A stretch of DNA of 23,526 nt from an uncultured Treponema sp. (lineage in GTDB: Bacteria > Spirochaetota > Spirochaetia > Treponematales > Treponemataceae), in assembly GCA_937902445.1 (NCBI GenBank), contig CALELJ010000197.1:1-23526 (forward strand), in the 5' to 3' direction. Under the pieces are notes generated by a model. The model did not search any database, was not told the DNA's origin, and worked only from the letters and a program-made list of their open reading frames with translations. Shown here piece after piece: positions 1-6,385 of this stretch (within the stretch, counting starts at the first letter, position 1; the number at the start of each line of letters is the position of its first letter). The position numbers and the translations under genes are program-made.

Positions 1-329
1 TAAAAACCAGTTCCGCCACAAACTACAGGCAATTTTCCTCTTTTGTAAATATCACAGCATAATTCATCTGCTTTATCTACAAAATCAGAAACATTGAACT
101 GGCAATCTGGAGTGATTAAGTTAACAAGATGATGAGGAATTTCTTCAAGCAAATCGTTATCAGGTTTTGCAGTCCCTATATCCATTCCTTTATAAACTGC
201 CTGAGAATCTGCGCTTATAATTTCTGCATTTAAAATAAAATGACTGCCCTTTGGAGAAAATAATTCTCGCGTTAAGGCAGTCTTTCCAGAAGCTGTAGGT
301 GCAAAAATTACAATTACAGGAACAGCCAT
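1..329 (-). CDS. miaA: tRNA dimethylallyltransferase MiaA (partial, N-terminal 109 residues)
   Basis: MiaA transfers the dimethylallyl group of DMAPP to N6 of A37 in tRNAs that read UNN codons. Only the N-terminal part is present; the left edge of the window cuts the gene. Reading the minus strand from the ATG at 329 gives a P-loop (APTASGKT, residues 10-17), the DSQAVYKGMDIGTAKP substrate-binding segment (about residues 41-56) and the VVCGGTGF motif just before the window edge. These are the standard MiaA blocks in the standard order. The first P-loop residue is Ala where most MiaA proteins have Gly. The gene starts 5 bases after the rpoZ stop, so the two are almost certainly co-transcribed. 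Codons are visibly A/T-richer than in most of the window. The family call is secure; the C-terminal half cannot be assessed. Confidence 0.93.
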   Translation of the reverse strand, partial: MAVPVIVIFAPTASGKTALTRELFSPKGSHFILNAEIISADSQAVYKGMDIGTAKPDNDLLEEIPHHLVNLITPDCQFNVSDFVDKADELCCDIYKRGKLPVVCGGTGF

Positions 330-334
330 ATAAT

Positions 335-556
335 CTAGTTTACTTTGTTTTCAATAGCGTACTGTACTTCACCAGTAAAAAGCTGACGTGCTGCAAGGCT
401 GACAACCTTACCGTCATTCTCTTCTACAATGCTGGAAACTTCAGGATCATCATACATGGCAAGCTTTGCAAGCTGATATGCGCGGCGACTGGCTGCAACT
501 GTGATTCCGTACATTCCGCCCTTGAATTTAGCAAGATCTTCTAATGGAAAAATCAT
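335..556 (-). CDS. rpoZ: DNA-directed RNA polymerase omega subunit
   Basis: This encodes a 73-residue protein matching the small omega subunit, which clamps the beta-prime C-terminus and helps RNA polymerase assembly. The sequence starts MIFPLEDLAKF and carries the omega signature region with RRAYQLAK and later VSLAARQL. Omega is normally 70-90 residues. An in-frame TTG at 571 would add five residues, but I chose the ATG at 556 because GAGGGG lies 7 bases before it and would otherwise fall inside the coding region. The promoter at 584-612 gives a leader of about 20 bases. miaA follows after 5 bases. Pairing of a core transcription subunit with a tRNA-modification gene is plausible housekeeping linkage. 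The omega family is short and diverse, so the call rests on length, motif and context together. Confidence 0.85.
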   Translation of the reverse strand: MIFPLEDLAKFKGGMYGITVAASRRAYQLAKLAMYDDPEVSSIVEENDGKVVSLAARQLFTGEVQYAIENKVN

Positions 557-583
557 CAAGACACCCCTCAAATAAAGTAATTA

Positions 584-612
584 ATTATAAACATTATTTC
601 AACCTAATGCAA
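584..612 (-). promoter_or_regulatory. Sigma-70-type promoter for rpoZ-miaA
   Basis: Reading the minus strand, TTGCAT (607-612) is followed after exactly 17 bases by a perfect TATAAT (584-589). The expected start point lies about 20 bases upstream of the rpoZ ATG, which leaves room for its GAGGGG ribosome-binding site. It sits just beyond the terminator that ends the flagellar operon, so rpoZ has its own transcription unit. Confidence 0.7.
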
Positions 613-633
613 TATATCAACGTTTAATGAGAC

Positions 634-671
634 AAAAAAAAGCTGCACAAACGAGGGTTCATCTGTGCAGC
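634..671 (-). terminator. Rho-independent terminator of the flagellar hook operon
   Basis: An 8-bp perfect stem, GCTGCACA (642-649) paired with TGTGCAGC (664-671), has a 14-base loop. On the minus strand it is followed by eight T residues (641-634). It lies about 50 bases past the flgE stop and before the rpoZ promoter, so it should end flgE transcription. Confidence 0.85.
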
Positions 672-718
672 AAGGTTGGGTATATCTAAAAACAGTTGAT
701 ACTATTGTTTAGCCGTTA

Positions 719-2110
719 TTAGCGCTTGAGGCTGAGAACAGTTTCCAGCATGTTATCGCCTGTCTGGATTGTCTTTGCGTTTGATTCAAAACCACGCTGT
801 GTGACAATCATGTCTGTAAGCTGTTCAGTAAGATCAACGTTTGACATTTCAAGTGTACCGGCCATGATCTTACCCTTTCCCTGAGTAGAGCTTTCGCCGA
901 TGTTTGCCATGCCGGAGTTGATTGACTCTGCATATGTGTTGTCACCCTTCTTTTCAAGACCACCCTGGTTTGTGAAGGATGCCATTGCAACCTGACCGAT
1001 TGTGCGTACAGAACCGTTTGAATAAACGCCTGTGATTACACCGCTCTGGTCGATCTTGAAGTTGTCAAGGTAACCGAGCTTGTATCCGTCCTGGAAGTTA
1101 GCCTTTGTTGTAGACTTTGAAGCTGCCTGTGTGATAGTGTTTTCCATGCTGCCGATTGTTCCAAGGTTGAGGTTGAAAGAATGGCGGTATGGATTTCCGT
1201 CTGCATCAGCATTTGAATCTGCAACTGTATATGATGCCTGAAGAACGATTTCACCTTCTGGGTTTGACTGGTTTCCTGCGCTGTCTACAACAGAAGCAAG
1301 CTTACCTGTGTTGTCAAAGTTGAGTGTGTATGTGTTCTGCATTCCGTCTGTTCCGCCAAAACCGATTCTTGTCTGTGTGAATTCAGCGTTGTCTGGATCT
1401 ACGTTTACAGTTACTGTCCACTGGTTAGGATTTCCAGGAACCTTTGCAAAGTTCATCTGAACCTGATGTGGATTTCCATATGTGTCATAGATATTGATTT
1501 CTGTCTGCCAGGTTCCTTCGATTACCTGATCTGCAGTTGGATTCTCAGGAATTTCAGGAGTATTCTTGTTGAGGTTGCAGAAATACTTTACGTTTTCTGT
1601 TGCCTTTGGAGGATCTTTCTGTCCTACAGGAATCACAAGGTCTGTAGGTGTAGCTGATGTGCGGACAATCTGGCGTCCGTTTACGTTTTCAGCCATCCAT
1701 CCCTGAACTCTCATTCCGTTTGCCGGATTTACGAGAGTTCCGTTTGAGTCTGTACCGAATACACCGGCACGTGTGTAATATGTCTGGTCTCCGTTCTTCA
1801 TTACGAAGAAACCGTTACCCTGAATTGCAAGGTCAGTTCCGTTACCAGTTGTCTGGAGATTTCCCTGTGTGAAGATTGTGTCGATAGTTGCGACACTCAT
1901 ACCAAGTCCAACTTCCTTAGGGTTTACACCACCCACTTCTTCTGTTGGACGTGCTGCGCCACTAAGCTGCTGGCTGATCATGTCCTGGAAAGTTGCACGG
2001 CCCTTTTTGAAACCGTATGTGTTTACGTTGGAAATGTTGTTTCCGATTACGTCCATTCTTGTCTGGTGATTCTGTAATCCTGAAACACCTGCATACAATG
2101 ATCTCATCAT
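719..2110 (-). CDS. flgE: Flagellar hook protein FlgE
   Basis: FlgE polymerises into the hook joining the periplasmic flagellar motor to the filament. The 463-residue product has the axial-protein N-terminus (SLYAGVSGLQNHQTRMDVIGN, about residues 4-24, followed by NISNVNTYGFKKGRATFQDM) and the matching C-terminal helix (TQRGFESNAKTIQTGDNMLE, shortly before the end). Lys165 (codon 1616-1618) and Cys178 (codon 1577-1579, followed by Asn179) coincide with the pair reported to form the lysinoalanine cross-link between hook subunits in Treponema denticola. The start has an AGAGGG ribosome-binding site; two adjacent ATGs are possible and the first is used because it keeps that numbering. It is the last gene of flbB-fliK-flgD-flgE, 76 bases after flgD, and is followed by a strong terminator. 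Confidence 0.97.
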   Translation of the reverse strand: MMRSLYAGVSGLQNHQTRMDVIGNNISNVNTYGFKKGRATFQDMISQQLSGAARPTEEVGGVNPKEVGLGMSVATIDTIFTQGNLQTTGNGTDLAIQGNGFFVMKNGDQTYYTRAGVFGTDSNGTLVNPANGMRVQGWMAENVNGRQIVRTSATPTDLVIPVGQKDPPKATENVKYFCNLNKNTPEIPENPTADQVIEGTWQTEINIYDTYGNPHQVQMNFAKVPGNPNQWTVTVNVDPDNAEFTQTRIGFGGTDGMQNTYTLNFDNTGKLASVVDSAGNQSNPEGEIVLQASYTVADSNADADGNPYRHSFNLNLGTIGSMENTITQAASKSTTKANFQDGYKLGYLDNFKIDQSGVITGVYSNGSVRTIGQVAMASFTNQGGLEKKGDNTYAESINSGMANIGESSTQGKGKIMAGTLEMSNVDLTEQLTDMIVTQRGFESNAKTIQTGDNMLETVLSLKR

Positions 2111-2186
2111 AAAGATACCCTCTTTTGATTTTTGTTTTTATTTACCCAATATATCAAGACCGCAAACTGCAGCCCTCATACCAATT

Positions 2187-2636
2187 TCAGTTGCCGTATA
2201 CGGCAGTAATCTGCTTCATGTCGTAGTACATGTTTCCTACGCGAACCTGAGGATTCTGACCGTAAGTAACAGCTTCTACAACACCGGTAGTTGATGTATC
2301 GCCGATGGCAATATCGACTGTCTTGCCGATTGTATTAACACCCTGGGCAGAAACAAGCATCTGGTTCATCTTTGCGAACTCCTGATTCATGTTTGTCATC
2401 TGTTCAAGGGAACTGAACTGTGCCATCTGAGCAATCATCTGAGTATTGTCAGTAGGTTTTGTCGGATCCTGATGTGAAAGCTGAGTGATCAAAAGCTTGA
2501 GAAAGTCATCCTTTCCAAGTTCGTGTGATGGCTTGCGTCCTTCAACAACAAGTGACTTGTTGAAAGAATCAACCTGCATGTTAAGAGCTGCCATTTCCTG
2601 GGCGCTCAACTTTGAATTCAACTGGATTCCGTCCAT
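2187..2636 (-). CDS. flgD: Flagellar hook assembly scaffold/cap protein FlgD
   Basis: FlgD caps the growing hook and is needed for FlgE assembly. The 149-residue product contains the FlgD N-terminal block, including LGKDDFLKLLITQLSHQDP (about residues 40-58), then a TQMIAQMAQFSSLEQM segment that is highly typical of the family. The C-terminal part is short, with no obvious FLG/FnIII-like beta-domain extension as in enterobacterial FlgD (about 230 residues), which is common in spirochaetes. The ATG at 2636 has AGAGGG 7 bases upstream. It lies 23 bases downstream of fliK and 76 upstream of flgE. The 76-base gap before flgE is A/T-rich; I see no convincing terminator or promoter in it. Confidence 0.95.
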   Translation of the reverse strand: MDGIQLNSKLSAQEMAALNMQVDSFNKSLVVEGRKPSHELGKDDFLKLLITQLSHQDPTKPTDNTQMIAQMAQFSSLEQMTNMNQEFAKMNQMLVSAQGVNTIGKTVDIAIGDTSTTGVVEAVTYGQNPQVRVGNMYYDMKQITAVYGN

Positions 2637-2659
2637 TTTTCTACCCTCTTTATATACCC

Positions 2660-4096
2660 TTATGCTACGATGCTTACCTGCGATTCTCCGCCTGCATCAT
2701 AGGATGCATTTTCTGAAACCGCATAATCATCTGAATCAGCGCCGGCAGCATAGCTTCTGTACGACTGGTTGCCAAAGAACTGTTCGCTGCTCTGCTGGCG
2801 TTCACCCTGTGCAAAGGCACCAGATGATGAACTGTCGGCAAAACTTAGATTCAAGCTGGCATTATCAAATCCGCTGTCCTGAAATGCCTGCCTTAGATTA
2901 TCCATGTTCTGCTTGAAAGCCTCGAAAGCTTCTTTGCTGTGTACAGTAATCTGCCCTGTAATTACATTATCGGTAACCTGCAAATTAATCTTAACATTTC
3001 CTAAAGATTCAGGTTTCAAAATCATGTTGATGGAGCCCTGGTTGTTGTCACGGAGCACGATGTTTCCGGCCTTAACGAAATCAGGAACATTTGTCTGGAC
3101 CTGCTGCGTAAGCATTTCCTGGAATGTAGATCCTGCAGCACCTGCACTCTGATCGTTTGATGCAAGAATATTCTGGGCAGCATTTTCGTTCAGTGTAAGA
3201 GCAAGATTGATGTTGTTGTCGGAATTGTTTTCAGTCTGTTCATTTATCATCGATTTGAACTGTGCGACTTTTTCTTCAACACTGCGGTTGTCATTTACAG
3301 TGAAAATCTCGTTGAACAAAGAAGTAGCCTCAGACTTTACTTCAGAATCAGAGTCAGCAACTTCAAGGCTGAACATAGTTCCGTCTGAATCCTTATTCTG
3401 CAAAGGTTCAATTGCAACGGAACTTTCAGCAAATGATTCAACGGCTGCGATATCAACATCTGACGCAAGGGAATTTTCACCAGCCATCTCAAGACGGTCA
3501 AGGAATTTAACAGGTTCCTCTACTGAAAGATTCTGGGCATTTACAAACAGATCGTCATTTCCCGTATAGTCGGAAGCGTTTTCTATGAGCGCAAGAGGAT
3601 CATCATTTGAGGTTGCTTTTGTCTTGAGGAAAGTAAGTTCCGAATCATTGATTGTAAGTTCCTCAAAAGCCGGAATATCGTAATCGCTTTTTTCAATACG
3701 TGAAGATGGAATGAAATTCTCTACTGCAGCAGGAACGTACTCGGCAAAGTGTCCCTGAGACTGTGGAACTTCATTTGAAATTTCCTTTTTTGAAAATGAT
3801 GTGTGTTCTTCTTTTGCCTGATTTTTTTCAACTGTATTTTTTACGCTTTTTCTTGAAACTTCCGACGGAACATTTTCACTTTCATCGAAATTCTCTGCGC
3901 GCTGGTTGTTTTCATTTACGGCTGGATTTTTTGGAGCACTCTTTTCAAGAGAAGCAAGGGATTCCTTTTTTGACATGGACTTGACCATATCCTTGAAAGA
4001 AAGACCACGATCCATGGAATTCCTGCTGGATGAAATTTTATTAGACTGGATTTTTGCATTCTGTGGTTCCAGAATCTGAACATTCAAGGCCTGCAT
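2660..4096 (-). CDS. fliK: Flagellar hook-length control protein FliK (treponemal Tap1-like)
   Basis: FliK measures hook length and switches the export apparatus from hook to filament substrates. The 478-residue protein has a long, acidic, low-complexity N-terminal region rich in Ser, Glu, Asn and Asp (about residues 1-340). It ends in a conserved hook-length-control domain (about 344-421) with the signature LKPESLGNVKINLQV, followed by a Ser/Tyr-rich tail of about 57 residues. That architecture, with a divergent N-terminus and conserved C-terminus, is standard for the family. I chose the ATG at 4096 because GGAGG lies 5 bases upstream; an upstream start at 4126 would put this site inside the gene. 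It sits 60 bases after flbB and 23 before flgD, the order in treponemal hook operons. Confidence 0.9.
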   Translation of the reverse strand: MQALNVQILEPQNAKIQSNKISSSRNSMDRGLSFKDMVKSMSKKESLASLEKSAPKNPAVNENNQRAENFDESENVPSEVSRKSVKNTVEKNQAKEEHTSFSKKEISNEVPQSQGHFAEYVPAAVENFIPSSRIEKSDYDIPAFEELTINDSELTFLKTKATSNDDPLALIENASDYTGNDDLFVNAQNLSVEEPVKFLDRLEMAGENSLASDVDIAAVESFAESSVAIEPLQNKDSDGTMFSLEVADSDSEVKSEATSLFNEIFTVNDNRSVEEKVAQFKSMINEQTENNSDNNINLALTLNENAAQNILASNDQSAGAAGSTFQEMLTQQVQTNVPDFVKAGNIVLRDNNQGSINMILKPESLGNVKINLQVTDNVITGQITVHSKEAFEAFKQNMDNLRQAFQDSGFDNASLNLSFADSSSSGAFAQGERQQSSEQFFGNQSYRSYAAGADSDDYAVSENASYDAGGESQVSIVA

Positions 4097-4156
4097 TTTT
4101 TCCTCCAAAACGAAACATGGAAGCAATGCAAACCTTTCAACGGAAACCTTACTTTT

Positions 4157-4789
4157 TTAGTTGATGGAAAGTGGCTTATTGGCCATCTTGCGCTGAATCT
4201 CAGCAGCCCTTTCACCAGGCATAAGTGACAGCCAGTAAGCAACTGTTGAAGCCTGCCCGCTTGCTGCAGCAACTTCATCGGCCTTGCGCAGGACGTCAAT
4301 TACGTCCTGATCATCCATGGCAACGAGAATCGCTACGGCATTCTTAGGTGGCATACCGTTAAGGTTTGCAACAATTTGCTCAATGTTTACACTTCTATCA
4401 TCGTATTTTTTTACTAAATTATTAAATGTTTTTTCACGTTCTTCGAGAGTTTTTTCCTTGTCTTCAAGTTCAAGGGCAACCTGGGCATTGGCATCTTCAG
4501 CAAGCTTAACGTCAGATTCCCTTTTAAGGAGTTCTTCAGAACGAATTTCAAGAGCTTCAAGTCTTTTTGCAAAACGGTCATTGTCAAGATCTGCCTCAAC
4601 AAGCTGCTTTGGATTCGAATCTGTCAGTGAAGTCTGTGGAGCAAGACCGATGATTTTGAACAATGGAGCAAAAGATTTTTTTGCATGGATGATTCCAAGA
4701 TAATCAAACCAAAGGGTGCCAAAAAGCACAAGAATTATTATGAGAATGATAAGAAGGATTGATTTTCCAAAAGCCTTTCCCGCAGACAT
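4157..4789 (-). CDS. flbB: Periplasmic flagellar collar protein FlbB
   Basis: FlbB is a spirochaete-specific inner-membrane protein forming the base of the flagellar collar. The 210-residue product has a short cytoplasmic N-terminus, one strongly hydrophobic segment (about residues 10-27, ILLIILIIILVLF), a charged coiled-coil region (about 70-130, rich in Glu, Lys and Leu), and an MgtE-N-like helical domain at the C-terminus (about 137-205, LNGMPPKNAVAILVAM and WLSLMPGERAAEIQRKM). I chose the ATG at 4789 because GGTGGGG precedes it; the open frame runs 39 codons further upstream but this would place codons over the hexokinase terminator. It is the first gene of the hook operon. The family call is good; the exact collar role comes from work on Borrelia. 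Confidence 0.85.
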   Translation of the reverse strand: MSAGKAFGKSILLIILIIILVLFGTLWFDYLGIIHAKKSFAPLFKIIGLAPQTSLTDSNPKQLVEADLDNDRFAKRLEALEIRSEELLKRESDVKLAEDANAQVALELEDKEKTLEEREKTFNNLVKKYDDRSVNIEQIVANLNGMPPKNAVAILVAMDDQDVIDVLRKADEVAAASGQASTVAYWLSLMPGERAAEIQRKMANKPLSIN

Positions 4790-4823
4790 TTTACCCCACC
4801 TGAAAAAAATTTTGTTGTCTAGA

Positions 4824-4851
4824 ATATCGGTAGTTTCATTGTATAAGTTTA
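4824..4851 (-). promoter_or_regulatory. Candidate sigma-28 (FliA-type) flagellar promoter upstream of flbB
   Basis: On the minus strand TAAA (4848-4851) is followed by 16 bases and ACCGATAT (4824-4831). The classical sigma-28 pattern is TAAA, 15 bases, GCCGATAA, so this has the full -35 core, 6 of 8 in the -10 and a spacer one base longer. It lies between the hexokinase terminator and the flbB ribosome-binding site, where an operon promoter is expected. A sigma-70 reading is possible but weaker. Confidence 0.45.
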
Positions 4852-4865
4852 TAGGGAAAAAAGAA

Positions 4866-4899
4866 AGTAAAAAAAATACGGCTGTCAAAGACAGCCGTA
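4866..4899 (-). terminator. Rho-independent terminator of the hexokinase gene
   Basis: A perfect 10-bp stem (TACGGCTGTC at 4877-4886 with GACAGCCGTA at 4890-4899) and a 3-base loop are followed on the minus strand by six T residues (4876-4871) and further T-rich sequence. It begins about 30 bases after the hexokinase stop and separates that gene from the flagellar operon. Confidence 0.9.
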
Positions 4900-4929
4900 A
4901 ATTCAAAGGAAGAATCAGCCTGGAATCAA

Positions 4930-6222
4930 TTACCTTGTAATAAGGCCGCCGATTGCTGTTCCAAGGGTGATGTCGTTTTCACGTTCAATAATGTCAAAGT
5001 AGATTCCGCGCTGGTTTACGAGGACATCCTCAAGATATGCCTTTACGCGGCTCTGAACCTTGTAGAGCTTGAAGAATGTAGATCCGTTGCAGAGCATGCA
5101 TACAGGCTTTGTAGCCTCCCTGCCTTCTCCGCTCTTGATTGCACATGCTGCAAGAATAGAAGCTGCCATGCGTGCACAGCGTTCAACAAGGGCATCCATG
5201 AGCTGGAAGAGAATTTCCTGGTCTTCTACAGTTCCGGCTGAAATCATTGCACCAAGCTTGTTGTTTGCTGAATGTGGAGCTACGAGATAGCATGAAACGT
5301 CGATTGTTGTAAGTGCATCAAGGGAAGCAAATTTTGAAGAAACTGCATCAGAGAATACCTTTTCCTTTCCTGCGGCAACAAGCATTTCATATGCGACAGG
5401 TCCAAGATAGGCGCCTGAACAGAGCTTTTCCATGATTCCCATGCCCGGCTTATCAGACTTCCTGTCAAATGCATAGTCAAAATCGCTTCTTGCAACCTGG
5501 TCAAACTTACCGCATTCGCAGTTGATGATCTGGCGCTTGAGTCCTGGATATGCAGCATCTTCCTTCTGGATGTAGGCTCCGTTCATTCCTGTTCCGAGGA
5601 TGAAACCGATGTATGATGAGTATTCCATTCCTTCATCTGGGTTTGCAGCACCGGCAAGCAAGGCAGATACTGTATCGTTGAGCAATGTGATGTTGAGTTT
5701 GTCGTTCCATCCATGTTCCTTGAGGGCGGCGGCAAGTTCCTTTCCGATTGTACAGCCTTCTACTTCTGGAGCCTTTACTTCCTTTGTGAAGTTGATGAGA
5801 ACACCGTCTCCGTCTTCAAGAATTGTTACAGGATAAGAGAAACAGAAACCGATGTTTGCAGACTTTCCCTTAAGGTGCTCAAGGTTTGTCGCAATCTGGT
5901 CAAAGAATTCCTTTTTTGAAAGTTCACGTTCAATACCAGGCATCTTTGTTTTTTCAAGATCTGTGATGGATGGAGTTCCGTCAGCGGCAAAGGAAACAAG
6001 GCATGAGCGGAAATTGGTTCCGCCTGCATCGATAACGATAACCGATTTGCCGGCTGCTGCCTGTGATGGAGGGGTCGTAAAAGTGCGGATCATTTCCGAA
6101 CCGATTTTTTTACCCTTGAGGCCCATATCAAAATCATAGAGCATTGCATTTACTACGCCGTTAACATCCTGATGTACAGGAAAATTGTGTCTACCAAGGA
6201 ATGCAGCAACTGAACTGTTCAT
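4930..6222 (-). CDS. Hexokinase (ATP-dependent sugar kinase)
   Basis: This phosphorylates glucose or related hexoses at C6 with ATP in the cytoplasm, the entry step to glycolysis. The 430-residue protein has the actin-fold kinase motifs in order: phosphate-1 DAGGTNFR (residues 65-72), the FSYPV block (128-132), NFTKEVKAPEVEG matching the eukaryotic-type hexokinase sugar-binding segment (144-156), LLNDTVSALLAG with the catalytic Asp183, and the adenosine/phosphate-2 stretch GFILGTGMNG (206-215). This is hexokinase-like rather than the short ROK or Glk type, as in other treponemes. I chose the ATG at 6222 because GGAG lies 6 bases before it; a TTG start four codons upstream overlaps that site. 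It is monocistronic, with its own promoter at 6257-6286 and terminator. The preferred sugar cannot be read from sequence. Confidence 0.9.
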   Translation of the reverse strand: MNSSVAAFLGRHNFPVHQDVNGVVNAMLYDFDMGLKGKKIGSEMIRTFTTPPSQAAAGKSVIVIDAGGTNFRSCLVSFAADGTPSITDLEKTKMPGIERELSKKEFFDQIATNLEHLKGKSANIGFCFSYPVTILEDGDGVLINFTKEVKAPEVEGCTIGKELAAALKEHGWNDKLNITLLNDTVSALLAGAANPDEGMEYSSYIGFILGTGMNGAYIQKEDAAYPGLKRQIINCECGKFDQVARSDFDYAFDRKSDKPGMGIMEKLCSGAYLGPVAYEMLVAAGKEKVFSDAVSSKFASLDALTTIDVSCYLVAPHSANNKLGAMISAGTVEDQEILFQLMDALVERCARMAASILAACAIKSGEGREATKPVCMLCNGSTFFKLYKVQSRVKAYLEDVLVNQRGIYFDIIERENDITLGTAIGGLITR

Positions 6223-6256
6223 AAAAAACTCCAAAAAGAATTATAAATTTGCAAAG

Positions 6257-6286
6257 ATTATACCATAAGTGAACTATTGCTTTCAA
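6257..6286 (-). promoter_or_regulatory. Sigma-70-type promoter for hexokinase
   Basis: On the minus strand TTGAAA (6281-6286) is followed by 18 bases and a perfect TATAAT (6257-6262) with an extended TGG just before it. The -35 box overlaps the first unit of the heptamer array (from 6284). The expected leader is about 28 bases and contains the GGAG ribosome-binding site of the hexokinase gene. Confidence 0.7.
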
Positions 6287-6366
6287 TTATGAATTATGAA
6301 TTATGATTGTGAATTATGAATTGTGAATTATGAATTGTGAATTATGAATTGTTAATTATGAATTAT
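6284..6366. repeat. Tandem heptamer array, GAATTAT / GAATTGT units
   Basis: About twelve consecutive 7-base units fill the region, almost all GAATTAT or GAATTGT. One unit has lost a base (GATTGT, 6305-6310) and the two ends differ by one base (CAATTAT and TAATTAT). In the middle, 6311-6352, the two versions alternate strictly, giving a 14-base higher-order period repeated three times. The array occupies the interval between the -35 box of the minus-strand hexokinase promoter and the -35 box of the plus-strand helicase promoter. It is very A/T-rich and could act as an UP-like element for both, or be a slippage-prone length-variable tract. Confidence 0.95.
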
Positions 6367-6377
6367 TTTACTATATT
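6349..6377 (+). promoter_or_regulatory. Candidate promoter for the UvrD/Rep helicase, near-leaderless
   Basis: TTGTTA (6349-6354), lying inside the last heptamer units, is followed by exactly 17 bases and TATATT (6372-6377). Only 8 bases separate this -10 from the ATG at 6386, so transcription would start at or within a base or two of the start codon. No Shine-Dalgarno precedes the ATG, which agrees with a leaderless message. Confidence 0.55.
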
Positions 6378-6385
6378 ATACGCCT

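Noticed and set aside
2111..2186. Possible internal promoter between flgD and flgE
   Set aside because: The gap is A/T-rich but I could not find a -35/-10 pair with acceptable spacing; the two genes are treated as one transcription unit.
6284..6366. Heptamer array considered as a CRISPR
   Set aside because: Units are contiguous 7-mers with no spacers and there are no cas genes; it is a simple tandem repeat.
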